Position numbers and translations under genes: made by a program. Of a stretch of DNA of 8,286 nt, positions 1-6,509 are shown in pieces. Below the pieces are notes generated by a model. It did no database searches and was not told the DNA's origin. It worked only from the letters and a program-made list of their open reading frames with translations. Position 1 is the first letter of the stretch, and each line of letters starts with the position of its first letter. The DNA is from an uncultured Eggerthellaceae bacterium (GTDB lineage: Bacteria > Actinomycetota > Coriobacteriia > Coriobacteriales > Eggerthellaceae), in assembly GCA_947632575.1 (NCBI GenBank), contig CANRPV010000063.1, positions 1-8,286 of the forward strand. Reading direction: 5' to 3'.

Positions 1-1
1 C

Positions 2-145
2 GTGAGCATCGCTATGAAAAACCTAAAAGAAAAACAATATATCACTGTTATGGAACAGGGCTATATCTTTCTGACCGACAGCGGAAGAGAAATTGCCGAG
101 ATGATCTTCGAGCGCCACGAGTTTCTGCGCGACTGGCTGATCAGT
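2..145 (+). other. DtxR/MntR-like regulator fragment fused in frame to LeuRS
   Basis: Codons 1 to about 41 do not fit any part of LeuRS. They fit the second half of the winged-helix DNA-binding domain and the start of the dimerisation helix of DtxR/MntR-family metalloregulators. The segment contains (V)S-I-A-M-K-N-L-K-E-K (recognition helix), Q-Y-I-T-V...G-Y-I-F-L-T (wing), D-S-G-R-E-I-A-E-M-I and then E-R-H-E-F-L. The His of RHE (residue 39) aligns by eye with the metal-ligand His77 of B. subtilis MntR in YRHELL. The first codon, GTG, would be an internal Val in such a regulator. The segment is rich in AAA, GAA, CTA, CAA and AGA codons, more A/T-rich than the LeuRS part. The boundary cannot be fixed exactly because L-R-D-W-L-I-S (125-145) is plausible for both families. 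Family assignment rests on pattern only. Confidence 0.7.
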
Positions 146-1366
146 CGCCAGCGTTACTGGGGCAATCCCATCCCCGCCATTCACTGCCCCCATTGCGGCG
201 TAGTGCCCGTTCCCGAAGAGGATCTTCCGGTGCTCTTGCCCGAGGATATCGATCTGGCGGCGGGGGAGACTCTCGCTACCCATGAGGGCTTTGCGGCTAC
301 GACCTGTCCTCGTTGTGGGGCTCCTGCTCGTCGTGAGACGGATACCATGGACACCTTTACCTGCTCAAGCTGGTACTACATGCGCTATACCGATCCTCAC
401 AACGACCAGGCTCCTTTTGATCCGGCTGTTGCCAACGCCTGGATGCCCGTGGATCGCTATATCGGCGGTATCGAGCATGCTATCCTGCATCTGCTCTACA
501 GCCGCTTCTTTACCAAGGTGCTGCGGGATGAGGGCTTGCTCAACTTTGACGAACCCTTCGAAAACCTGCTTTGCCAGGGTATGGTTTTGGACTCGAACGG
601 CGACGTCATGAGCAAATCAAAGGGCAACGTGATCGCCCCTGAAGACATGATCGCTCAGTACGGCGCTGACGCTATTCGCGCCTATATTCTTTTCATGGCT
701 CCTCCCGACAAAGAACTGCTTTGGAGCGAGGAAGGTTTGGCGGGCGTTTCCAAGTTCCTCAACCGCGTCTGGCGCCAAATCTACGATCTTAAAGGACAGG
801 CGGACGAGGAAAGCCTCTATCAAGCGGGCGCCTCCGAGGCCGAGGGGAGAGCCTCGAAGGCAAATCTTATCCGCGAGCGTCATCGTGTCGTGGGTAAAGT
901 GGTCGATGACTTCGAGCGCAACAACTTCAACACCGCCATCGCCGCCATCATGGAGCTCTCCAACGCCGTAGGCGACTACCTACGTAAGCTGTCTTTCGAG
1001 GATCGCGCCGCCCTCAACCAAGAGAGCGACTTAGATACGGAAGTGGCAGAAGTCCTCGTGAAACTCCTTGCTCCCATCGCCCCCCATTGGGCGGAGGAAC
1101 TGTGGCAGACGGTGCTCGGCCATGAAGATTCGGTCCATGTTCAGTCCTGGCCCGACTTTGACCCCGAGCTTGCCAAAGCCGATGAGGTTGAGTTGGCCGT
1201 GCAGGTCAATGGCAAGGTCAAGGCACGGGTGCTCGTTTCGGCCGATGCCGAGGAGGCGAGCATCCAAGAACTCGCGCTTTCGGCGGTGTCCTCTGCGCTC
1301 GAAGGTAAGGACATCAAGAAAGTGGTCGTGGTTCCGGGTCGCCTCGTAAACATCGTCGCCAAGTAA
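2..1366 (+). CDS. leuS: Leucyl-tRNA synthetase, C-terminal half (5' partial, chimeric N-terminus)
   Basis: This encodes the cytoplasmic class I enzyme that charges tRNA(Leu) with leucine. From about residue 43 the protein is clearly LeuRS. It begins with RDWLISRQRYWG, followed by a zinc ribbon with CPHC (C62/C65) and CPRC (C102/C105). The RETDTMDTF...SSWYY stretch and PVDRYIGGIEHAILHLLY come next. The KMSKS loop reads V-M-S-K-S-K-G-N at 202-209, with Val in place of the first Lys. An alpha-helical anticodon-binding domain spans about 285-385, and the C-terminal tRNA-binding domain ends the protein (VQVNGKVKARV at 400-410). Full-length LeuRS is about 800-870 residues, so roughly the first 415 are missing, including the HIGH motif and the CP1 editing domain. 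They are replaced by about 41 unrelated residues (see the separate entry). The frame is open to the window edge and no ribosome binding site can be seen, so the GTG at position 2 is probably not a true start. The stop is TAA at 1364-1366. Confidence 0.93.
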   Translation: MSIAMKNLKEKQYITVMEQGYIFLTDSGREIAEMIFERHEFLRDWLISRQRYWGNPIPAIHCPHCGVVPVPEEDLPVLLPEDIDLAAGETLATHEGFAATTCPRCGAPARRETDTMDTFTCSSWYYMRYTDPHNDQAPFDPAVANAWMPVDRYIGGIEHAILHLLYSRFFTKVLRDEGLLNFDEPFENLLCQGMVLDSNGDVMSKSKGNVIAPEDMIAQYGADAIRAYILFMAPPDKELLWSEEGLAGVSKFLNRVWRQIYDLKGQADEESLYQAGASEAEGRASKANLIRERHRVVGKVVDDFERNNFNTAIAAIMELSNAVGDYLRKLSFEDRAALNQESDLDTEVAEVLVKLLAPIAPHWAEELWQTVLGHEDSVHVQSWPDFDPELAKADEVELAVQVNGKVKARVLVSADAEEASIQELALSAVSSALEGKDIKKVVVVPGRLVNIVAK

Positions 1367-1398
1367 GCAATCGGGTTTCACCCATCGATCATCATTGA

Positions 1399-1433
1399 GG
1401 TCCCTTAGAGCCGCTAGGCGGCTTTAAGGGACC
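1399..1433. terminator. Hairpin between convergent leuS and permease genes
   Basis: A 16-bp stem pairs 1399-1414 with 1418-1433 around a 3-nt loop. The outer arms are GGTCCCTTA and TAAGGGACC, the inner part is AGCCGC paired with GCGGCT, and there is one G-U pair in the + transcript. It lies 32 nt after the leuS stop and overlaps the last codons and stop of the permease gene. It could therefore act on both converging transcripts. No strong U-tract follows on either side; the + side has only CTTTCACTATGTTTC. Its role as a terminator is likely from position and stem strength but not certain. Confidence 0.55.
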
Positions 1434-3660
1434 CTTTCACTATGTTTCTGCTGGTAAAATATGTGACCAGGAGATAGCCCCCATAAATCACCAGGGTGAA
1501 GAGCGCTGCCGCGCCCATTGCCATTGAAGGATCGATGGCCAAAAGGCTGAAGAGACTGTTGGAGATGGTGCTGATGGCGCAGGCAGTGTGACAGATCGCA
1601 AGACTGAGCGGCGCCAGGAAATAAACGAGCGTCTGGATCAGCAGGGATCGATTGAGCTTGCGACGCTCGCATCCCAGATGTGACAGAAGGCGATAGCGCT
1701 TCAGCGAGTCCGTGGTCTCCGACAGCTGCTGGATGGCGAGCAGCGTCGCGGTGGCGATGAGCAGCACGAGTCCGATGTAGATCGCCAGATAGGTGATCAA
1801 CATGCGCAGACCGTTGGACTGGCTCCTCATGGCGAAACTGGAGCGGGTGCTGGTGAGAGGCCAGCGTCCGAAAGAGCGATAGGTGATGTTGTCGCCTTCA
1901 GCGACAACATCATTTCCGAGATCCTCGGGAGCTGCGTTATAGATAGTCGATACGTTGCCCCCGTCGAAATCGCTGTTCGCGTTAAGAGCGGATAAGACCA
2001 GATCACGCAGCATCACGTCTCCTTCTTCGTTGGGTACGGCGTACATGATGTTGAGGTAACTGGTGGTGGGAAGAGCCCCCATATCCCGAAGGTTCGTGAT
2101 GATCTGATCAGGTACCACGATCAGCATCGAGTCGTCTTGCATGGAAGAGGTGGCGATCTTGACATCGTCCACAATGCCGGTTGGGTGCAGCGTGGTGCCG
2201 GAGATATCCAAAGCGGCATCCGCCGTGATAAGCGACTCAGCCAACTCTCTAACCGCTTCAAAATTGTTGAGGATGAGGTACTGATCGGCGTTGAGGTTCA
2301 TCTCCGGCTTGCCCGTCAACGCCGCGAGGTCGTTTAGTTGCGACAAGGAGAGAAGACTTATATAGAGATTCGAGGTGTCGACTTCAAAATCCGGTTTCAG
2401 CGCGTCAGGAACTTGGTCCGTCAACACCTGGTAGCTCATCGGCGCCTCGTATATATCCACCTGGGCGGCGCTGCGCACCAGATCATCCCACTTCTCACCC
2501 AAAGAGGAATAGTAAGCAAGCATCGACCAGTCAAAAGCCTCGCCCGCTTGATAATCCTCAGGTACGATTTGCTCAATATGTCGGCTTCGGTCTTCGTAGA
2601 ATTTTTCCCATTCTGTGGCACCGACCTTCGTGTTGCTACCATAGAGGGTGGTGTCGATCATGGCGACCAGACTCGCGTCATAAGGTGCCGCCTCGTCGAT
2701 GTCTGCGGTGAAGAACTCCACGAGTCCCATGCCAATGGAGAAGGTGGTCAAGGAGAAAAAGAGCATGACGCAGACCACCCAAAGGGAGATGAAAGTCGTG
2801 TTTATCTTGGAGGAGAGCTGACGAAGGGTGAAAAGCGACAGGCCCTGGTAATAGATTCGCTTGCAGCGTCTCAGGAGCGTCAAGGCGAAACCCGAAAGCG
2901 ACCAGAAGAACAGGAAGCTTCCGATGAGCATGAGCACGGTCGCGCGTATGAACTGACTGTCGATGTACTGAAGCCCGTTTTCCGCAAGGTCTTGGTAGGC
3001 GAAGAACAAGATGACGATCGAAGCCGCAAAACCCAGCAGACTCAAGCCCACGTTATGGACGCTGACGCGCTCGCTCTTTTCCTCTCCGTGGAGCAAATCC
3101 ACCAGGTTGTAGGCGTTGACCGTGATGCCATTGAAGAGCGCTACGACCAGATAGATCACGAGAAAGTTGATCAACGTCGCGATGAGGGCATCCCACGAGA
3201 AGACAAAAATGTAGTCGCTCATGGTCATGTTGAACATAAGCGCCGTCACAAACGAGAGACCCTGTGAGAGGGCTATGCCCAAAAGCAGCCCGAGCACCAG
3301 CGATACGAGGCCGACGAGTGAGGTCTCCAGAAGCACGATGGCCGTGACCTTACCAGGGCTCATGCCAAGGGTGATGTAGATGCCGAACTCCTTTTTCCTC
3401 CGTCGTATGAGAAAGCGGTTCGCGTAGACGATGAGAAAACCCAACACAAAGGCCACTGCAAGGGAAAAGATGCCCATCATCGTGTCCGTGATGGAGATGA
3501 TGTTGAGGCTGCCTTTGGCGTCGATCTCGGCGAGCAGCGACTGAGAGGTGATCGAGTTAAAGGCGTAAAAAACCGCGACGCCGAAGAGAAGGGTCACGAA
3601 ATAGACCGTGTAGTCTTTCAGAGAGCGACGAATGTTGCCGAGGGCGATTTTAGCGATCAT
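1414..3660 (-). CDS. Bce-type ABC transporter permease (FtsX family, 10 TM)
   Basis: This is the 748-residue membrane subunit of a BceAB-like antimicrobial-peptide sensing and detoxification transporter. The N-terminus (MIAKIALGNIRRSLKDYTVY) is typical of the family. Hydrophobic segments are near residues 17-38, 62-82, 106-131, 155-178, 203-222, 239-262 and 289-313. A long, mostly polar region follows at about 314-618, then segments near 620-644, 674-704 and 714-735. This is the BceB layout: ten TM helices, two FtsX-like regions and an extracellular domain between TM7 and TM8. At about 300 residues that domain is larger than in B. subtilis BceB (646 aa in total), where it is about 200-220. 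The ATG at 3660 is chosen because GGGAGGTGAG lies 8 nt upstream. The frame extends further upstream inside the ATPase gene, but that part lacks family character. The gene overlaps the ATPase gene by 11 nt, so translation is probably coupled. The substrate cannot be read from the sequence. Confidence 0.93.
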   Translation of the reverse strand: MIAKIALGNIRRSLKDYTVYFVTLLFGVAVFYAFNSITSQSLLAEIDAKGSLNIISITDTMMGIFSLAVAFVLGFLIVYANRFLIRRRKKEFGIYITLGMSPGKVTAIVLLETSLVGLVSLVLGLLLGIALSQGLSFVTALMFNMTMSDYIFVFSWDALIATLINFLVIYLVVALFNGITVNAYNLVDLLHGEEKSERVSVHNVGLSLLGFAASIVILFFAYQDLAENGLQYIDSQFIRATVLMLIGSFLFFWSLSGFALTLLRRCKRIYYQGLSLFTLRQLSSKINTTFISLWVVCVMLFFSLTTFSIGMGLVEFFTADIDEAAPYDASLVAMIDTTLYGSNTKVGATEWEKFYEDRSRHIEQIVPEDYQAGEAFDWSMLAYYSSLGEKWDDLVRSAAQVDIYEAPMSYQVLTDQVPDALKPDFEVDTSNLYISLLSLSQLNDLAALTGKPEMNLNADQYLILNNFEAVRELAESLITADAALDISGTTLHPTGIVDDVKIATSSMQDDSMLIVVPDQIITNLRDMGALPTTSYLNIMYAVPNEEGDVMLRDLVLSALNANSDFDGGNVSTIYNAAPEDLGNDVVAEGDNITYRSFGRWPLTSTRSSFAMRSQSNGLRMLITYLAIYIGLVLLIATATLLAIQQLSETTDSLKRYRLLSHLGCERRKLNRSLLIQTLVYFLAPLSLAICHTACAISTISNSLFSLLAIDPSMAMGAAALFTLVIYGGYLLVTYFTSRNIVKGSLKAA

Positions 3661-4531
3661 GGGCGATCTCACCTCCCATGAAGGCGATGATCTCCATGAT
3701 CTGGGCGAAGAAGTCCTCTCGGGTGGCATCTCCGCGTCTCAGTTCGCTGAAGAAGGCCCCGTCCTTTATGAAGATCACCCGCGTGGTGAAGGAGGCGGCG
3801 AAGGCGTCGTGGGTCACCATGAGGATGGTGGCGCCGAGCGACTCATTCATCATCTCTAAAATCTCAAGCAGCAGAGCCGCACTTCGAGAATCCAGGGCGC
3901 CGGTGGGCTCATCGGCCAGAATAAGGGTGGGATCCGCCACGATGGCCCGGGCTGCCGCCACTCGCTGCTTCTGGCCTCCCGACATCTGATAGGGATACTT
4001 TTTGAGAACGCTTTCTACGGCAAGGGTTTTGGCGATGGCCTCTACTTTCGGAGTCACCTCCTTTGTGGGAATTCCCTTCAGCGTGAGCGCCAAGGCGATG
4101 TTCTCAAAGCCGGTCAAGGTGTCTATCAGGTTTGAATCTTGGAAGATGAAGCCCAGCTCATCACGGCGGAACTTCGAGAGGGCGCGTCTTCCGAGACTGG
4201 TGATGTCGCGGTTGTTGACGAGGATATGGCCGCTCGTCACCCGATCAATGGTGGATATGCAGTTGAGCAGCGTGGTCTTGCCGGATCCCGAAGGGCCCAT
4301 GATGGCGATAAACTCTTGAGCATCGACATCGAAGCTGATGCCGCACAGGGCATGGGTGATGGAATCGCGGCTCCCGAAAACCTTTTCCACGGCGCGCACG
4401 GAAAGTAGCGTGGTGGGCGTGCTTTGATAGCGGCTTCTCGAGAAGGCCTCAGCGCCCTTGCCGCGAAGCTTGGGGTCATCGAGGTTTTGTTGCTGAGTGT
4501 GGGCTGGTCGGCTTACGGATACCTCAGTCAT
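3650..4531 (-). CDS. Bce-type ABC transporter ATP-binding protein
   Basis: This is the 293-residue cytoplasmic ATPase that powers the adjacent permease. All nucleotide-binding motifs are present: Walker A GPSGSGKT (79-86), Q-loop FQDSN (Q131), signature MSGGQKQR (183-190), Walker B LILADE (203-208), D-loop GALD (211-214) and H-loop THD (H241). The pattern matches the MacB/LolD/BceA subgroup. The start at 4531 is supported by AAAGGAGG 4 nt upstream of ATG. With this start there is a polar extension of about 40 residues before the conserved core begins near TLLSVRAVEKVF (41-52). BceA proteins are usually about 250 residues, so the extension is unusual. The 3' end overlaps the permease start by 11 nt. 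The 79-nt gap and the operator-like palindrome upstream suggest that it begins a separately regulated transporter transcript. Confidence 0.95.
   Translation of the reverse strand: MTEVSVSRPAHTQQQNLDDPKLRGKGAEAFSRSRYQSTPTTLLSVRAVEKVFGSRDSITHALCGISFDVDAQEFIAIMGPSGSGKTTLLNCISTIDRVTSGHILVNNRDITSLGRRALSKFRRDELGFIFQDSNLIDTLTGFENIALALTLKGIPTKEVTPKVEAIAKTLAVESVLKKYPYQMSGGQKQRVAAARAIVADPTLILADEPTGALDSRSAALLLEILEMMNESLGATILMVTHDAFAASFTTRVIFIKDGAFFSELRRGDATREDFFAQIMEIIAFMGGEIAHDR
3668..3677 (-). promoter_or_regulatory. Ribosome binding site of the permease gene
   Basis: On the minus strand GGGAGGTGAG is followed by 8 nt and ATG (3660-3658). It lies inside the 3' end of the ATPase coding region. It fixes the permease start at 3660 rather than the in-frame upstream position at 3729. 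Confidence 0.8.
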
Positions 4532-4535
4532 AGAT

Positions 4536-4543
4536 CCTCCTTT
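4536..4543 (-). promoter_or_regulatory. Ribosome binding site of the ATPase gene
   Basis: On the minus strand AAAGGAGG precedes ATG (4531-4529) with a short 4-nt spacer, ATCT. It is the strongest Shine-Dalgarno match in the module. It supports the long N-terminal form of the ATPase. Confidence 0.75.
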
Positions 4544-4609
4544 TACTCATGGTAAGGATCATGCTAGGAACCTTCTCGCGACACTGCCATCGATTCGACT
4601 TACGATCGT
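4544..4609 (-). promoter_or_regulatory. Probable promoter region of the transporter operon
   Basis: This is the only sizeable non-coding gap inside the minus-strand cluster. On the minus strand the operator-like palindrome comes first, then a second GTAAG copy. A weak -10-like TAGCAT follows at 4566-4561, 4 of 6 matches to TATAAT. No convincing -35 lies 16-18 nt upstream of it, which would fit an activator-dependent promoter. The exact start of transcription cannot be fixed from the sequence. Confidence 0.4.
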
Positions 4610-4625
4610 CTTACATTTTTGTAAG
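4610..4625 (-). promoter_or_regulatory. Candidate BceR-type response-regulator operator
   Basis: A perfect inverted repeat, CTTACA-N4-TGTAAG, with an A/T-only spacer. It matches the TnACA-N4-TGTnA box described for BceR-like regulators of Firmicutes. It covers the last codons and stop of the kinase gene and ends 78 nt before the ATPase start codon. A further CTTAC copy lies at 4599-4603 on the + strand, exactly 11 nt from the one at 4610. Binding by the regulator encoded at 5657-6346 is inferred from family, motif and position. Confidence 0.65.
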
Positions 4626-5660
4626 GCTGAGGTGGCGGCGATCATGAGGGAAACCGAGCAGCACACGCGTGCCACTCCCTTCTTCGCTTGCCAGCGTGAT
4701 GCTTAGGCCCATACGTTCGGCCATCTCCGCCACCAAATAGAGCCCGATGCCGGTAGCCGAACCTTTCGCCCTGCCGTTTTGGCCTATGAAGCCCTTGTCG
4801 AAGACGCGCGGCACATCAGCCGCTTTGATGCCCATTCCGTTGTCGGCGATCTCCAAAATCGTTTTGCCATGAGGGGTGTTGGCGTTCTCCTCCCAGCTGC
4901 GAAAAACCACCGAGGTCGCCTCATATTTGGCTGAATTGGTGATGATCTGACCTACCATGAACCGAAGCCAAGAATCATCTGCGAGCACCGTCTCAGAATC
5001 GGCCACCTCGATTACCGGAGTCGTCTTGCACTCGATGAGGTAGCGGGCATACTTGCGGCAGGAGTCTTTGAGCAGCTCAGCGAGCGCAACCTCATGGATG
5101 TGATAGTCGTTGGCAAGCGACGCCATGCGGGCATAGTACAAGACCTGCTCCACCTGAAGCTCTGCCCGGTCGAGCTCCTTACTGAGCTTAACCGCTTGCT
5201 CGCCGTGCATGGTGGCGAGCATGAGCCTTGAGGCGGCGAGAGGCGTTTTGATCTCATGAACCCAGAGCTCGATGAACTCGCGATAGTCCCGAAATTCCTT
5301 TTGTCTGAGGCCTATCTCCTCTCCGGATTGGCGAGATAGGTCTTCGACGATGGTGTAGGCCACCTGTCCATCGAGGAAATCCGGCCATTGGAGCAGTGAT
5401 GGCACCTCATAGACGTGCTGGACCTGATCCACAAGCTTGATGGCGTCGTCATAGAAACGATAGCGTCGTACGTAGTCGCTTCCAAAGAGGAAAAGGTAGC
5501 CCAAGAGAATGAAACCTTCGATCACGATGATGGCGGCGAGATTAAGACCGAAGGCGGGAAGCATTACCGCTAAGCCGAGAAGAACGACGCCGGCGATCAG
5601 GAGCTGAAACCAGCGATCCTTCAGATAGCTGCCGAGACTATAGGAGGGAGGCTGCGTCAT
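4611..5660 (-). CDS. BceS-like intramembrane-sensing histidine kinase
   Basis: This is a 349-residue membrane sensor kinase that would phosphorylate the response regulator encoded just upstream. Two hydrophobic segments lie at about 18-37 and 41-60, with only a few residues between them. This is the hallmark of intramembrane-sensing kinases, which lack their own ligand domain and get their signal from the partner ABC transporter. The H-box is FIELWVHEIKTPLAASRLML with phospho-acceptor H135. The N-box is QIITNSAKYE (N242), G1 is DNGMGI (273-278), the F-box is VFDKGF, and G2 is GSATGIGLYLV (300-310). The ATG at 5660 is chosen because it forms an ATGA overlap with the regulator stop and begins a family-like N-terminus. 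An upstream in-frame TTG at 5681 would add only seven residues. There is no clear Shine-Dalgarno sequence, consistent with translational coupling to the regulator gene. Confidence 0.93.
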   Translation of the reverse strand: MTQPPSYSLGSYLKDRWFQLLIAGVVLLGLAVMLPAFGLNLAAIIVIEGFILLGYLFLFGSDYVRRYRFYDDAIKLVDQVQHVYEVPSLLQWPDFLDGQVAYTIVEDLSRQSGEEIGLRQKEFRDYREFIELWVHEIKTPLAASRLMLATMHGEQAVKLSKELDRAELQVEQVLYYARMASLANDYHIHEVALAELLKDSCRKYARYLIECKTTPVIEVADSETVLADDSWLRFMVGQIITNSAKYEATSVVFRSWEENANTPHGKTILEIADNGMGIKAADVPRVFDKGFIGQNGRAKGSATGIGLYLVAEMAERMGLSITLASEEGSGTRVLLGFPHDRRHLSLTKM

Positions 5661-6346
5661 AAGGCATCCGTACAGAGACAATAGCCGATTCCGCGGCGGG
5701 TCTCGATGCAGGCGGCCGGCAAACCCAGATCTATCAGCTTCTTGCGCAATCGATTGATGTTGACGGTGAGCGTGTTGTCATCGATAAAGGCATCCGATTC
5801 CCAGAGCTCCTCCATGATCTCCTGACGGGAGAGAATGACATCCGGTTGGCGCATCAGCAGAGCGAGAATTTTAAGCTCGTTGCGGGTCAGTTCGGCGGAT
5901 GAGCCCGCATACTCTGCCGAGCCGGAATCGAGATGAAGGGAGAGCCCCTTTATCCTGAGCTCCGCGTTGCTCGCGCCGTTGGAGCCTTGCTGGCGTCTGA
6001 TCAGCGATTGAATACGCGCGAGGAGCACGGCGGGGCGATAGGGTTTGGTCACATAGTCGTCAGCGCCAAGGTTCATGGCCATAACCTCGTCGAATTCCTT
6101 ATCCGATGAGGTAAGGATGATGATAGGAACCGATGAGATCTTTCTCAATTCCCGGCAAATCTGAAGGCCGTCGGCACCGGGAAGCTTCAAGTCGATGACC
6201 ACGCAATCGGGATCATGGCGAACAGCCCGCTCGGCGGCCTGGGCGTACTTATCCTCTAAAACCGCCTCATAGCCCGATAGCTCAAGGAGATGAGCCAGCT
6301 CATTTTTTAAGGCCTCGTCGTCTTCTATAATGAGTATCCGTGCCAT
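5657..6346 (-). CDS. OmpR-family response regulator of the Bce-type two-component system
   Basis: This is a 229-residue DNA-binding regulator. The receiver domain (about 1-118) has the acidic pair D9/D10, phospho-acceptor D52 in VVIDLKLPGADG, the switch residue T79 or S80 in IILTSS, and K101 in VTKPY. A winged-helix output domain (about 130-228) contains LTRNELKILALL, the DNNTLTVNINRLRKKL recognition region and the terminal wing IETRRGIGYCL. The length and motifs fit BceR/VanR-type regulators. It is the first gene of the minus-strand cluster and overlaps the kinase by 4 nt (ATGA). The ATG at 6346 begins directly at the conserved MARILIIEDD. Only a modest GGAAAGG lies about 10 nt upstream. Its likely target is the palindrome at 4610-4625 before the transporter genes. 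Confidence 0.95.
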   Translation of the reverse strand: MARILIIEDDEALKNELAHLLELSGYEAVLEDKYAQAAERAVRHDPDCVVIDLKLPGADGLQICRELRKISSVPIIILTSSDKEFDEVMAMNLGADDYVTKPYRPAVLLARIQSLIRRQQGSNGASNAELRIKGLSLHLDSGSAEYAGSSAELTRNELKILALLMRQPDVILSRQEIMEELWESDAFIDDNTLTVNINRLRKKLIDLGLPAACIETRRGIGYCLCTDAL

Positions 6347-6406
6347 GGAAATCAGGCCTTTCCGCCTCAGTCCGCCGGTCGCACTTGGCCGACGGGCTTG
6401 GTGAGA

Positions 6407-6479
6407 ATGGTAGCTGCGTCAAAGAGGATAACCTGATGCGAGCCTCCTGGTGGCAACCGTAGGTAGATGGTAGCAGCGT
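6407..6479 (+). repeat. Imperfect 13-bp direct repeat in the divergent promoter region
   Basis: ATGGTAGCTGCGT at 6407-6419 and ATGGTAGCAGCGT at 6467-6479 differ at one base and start exactly 60 nt apart. Both copies are followed within a few bases by AGGATAA (6425-6431 and 6482-6488). The similarity therefore extends over roughly 22-25 bp with a 2-nt gap. It may be a local duplication or a pair of regulatory sites. Function is unknown. Confidence 0.6.
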
Positions 6480-6490
6480 TTAGGATAATT

Positions 6491-6500
6491 GAGGAAGGAA
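6491..6500 (+). promoter_or_regulatory. Ribosome binding site of the first PH-domain gene
   Basis: GAGGAAGGAA lies 9 nt before ATG at 6510. It selects that start over the in-frame TTG at 6489, which overlaps the Shine-Dalgarno sequence itself. Confidence 0.7.
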
Positions 6501-6509
6501 TCAAAAGCT

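Larger units (their letters stand above)
6347..6509. promoter_or_regulatory. Divergent intergenic region
   Basis: These 163 nt must hold the promoter of the minus-strand regulator-kinase genes and that of the plus-strand PH-domain pair. No convincing -35/-10 pair with 16-18 nt spacing was found for either direction. GATAAT at 6484-6489 resembles a -10 for the + gene, but it has no matching -35 and would leave a very short leader. No TnACA-N4-TGTnA box is present here. That would fit the regulator genes not being autoregulated through this motif. Confidence 0.5.

Noticed and set aside
2338..3267. Long open frame (309 codons) on the + strand inside the permease gene
   Set aside because: It is antisense to a well-supported 10-TM permease. 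Its protein is an unbroken run of charged residues rich in Arg, His, Glu and Asp, with no recognisable domain, as expected for the complement of a hydrophobic gene. There is no convincing ribosome binding site.
3661..3729. Upstream extension of the permease frame to 3729
   Set aside because: The extra 23 residues are Ser/Pro/Arg-rich and lie wholly in the ATPase coding region. The good Shine-Dalgarno sequence and the family-typical N-terminus both point to the ATG at 3660.
4602..4609. 8-bp palindrome ACGATCGT in the transporter promoter region
   Set aside because: It is short and common by chance. It lies between the phased CTTAC units and has no independent support as a site.
5661..5681. 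Upstream TTG start for the kinase
   Set aside because: It would add seven residues (MSLYGCL) within the regulator gene. The ATG in the ATGA overlap is the usual coupled start and begins a normal N-terminus.
6489..6509. Upstream TTG start for the first PH-domain gene
   Set aside because: The TTG overlaps the GAGGAAGGAA ribosome binding site that serves the ATG at 6510.
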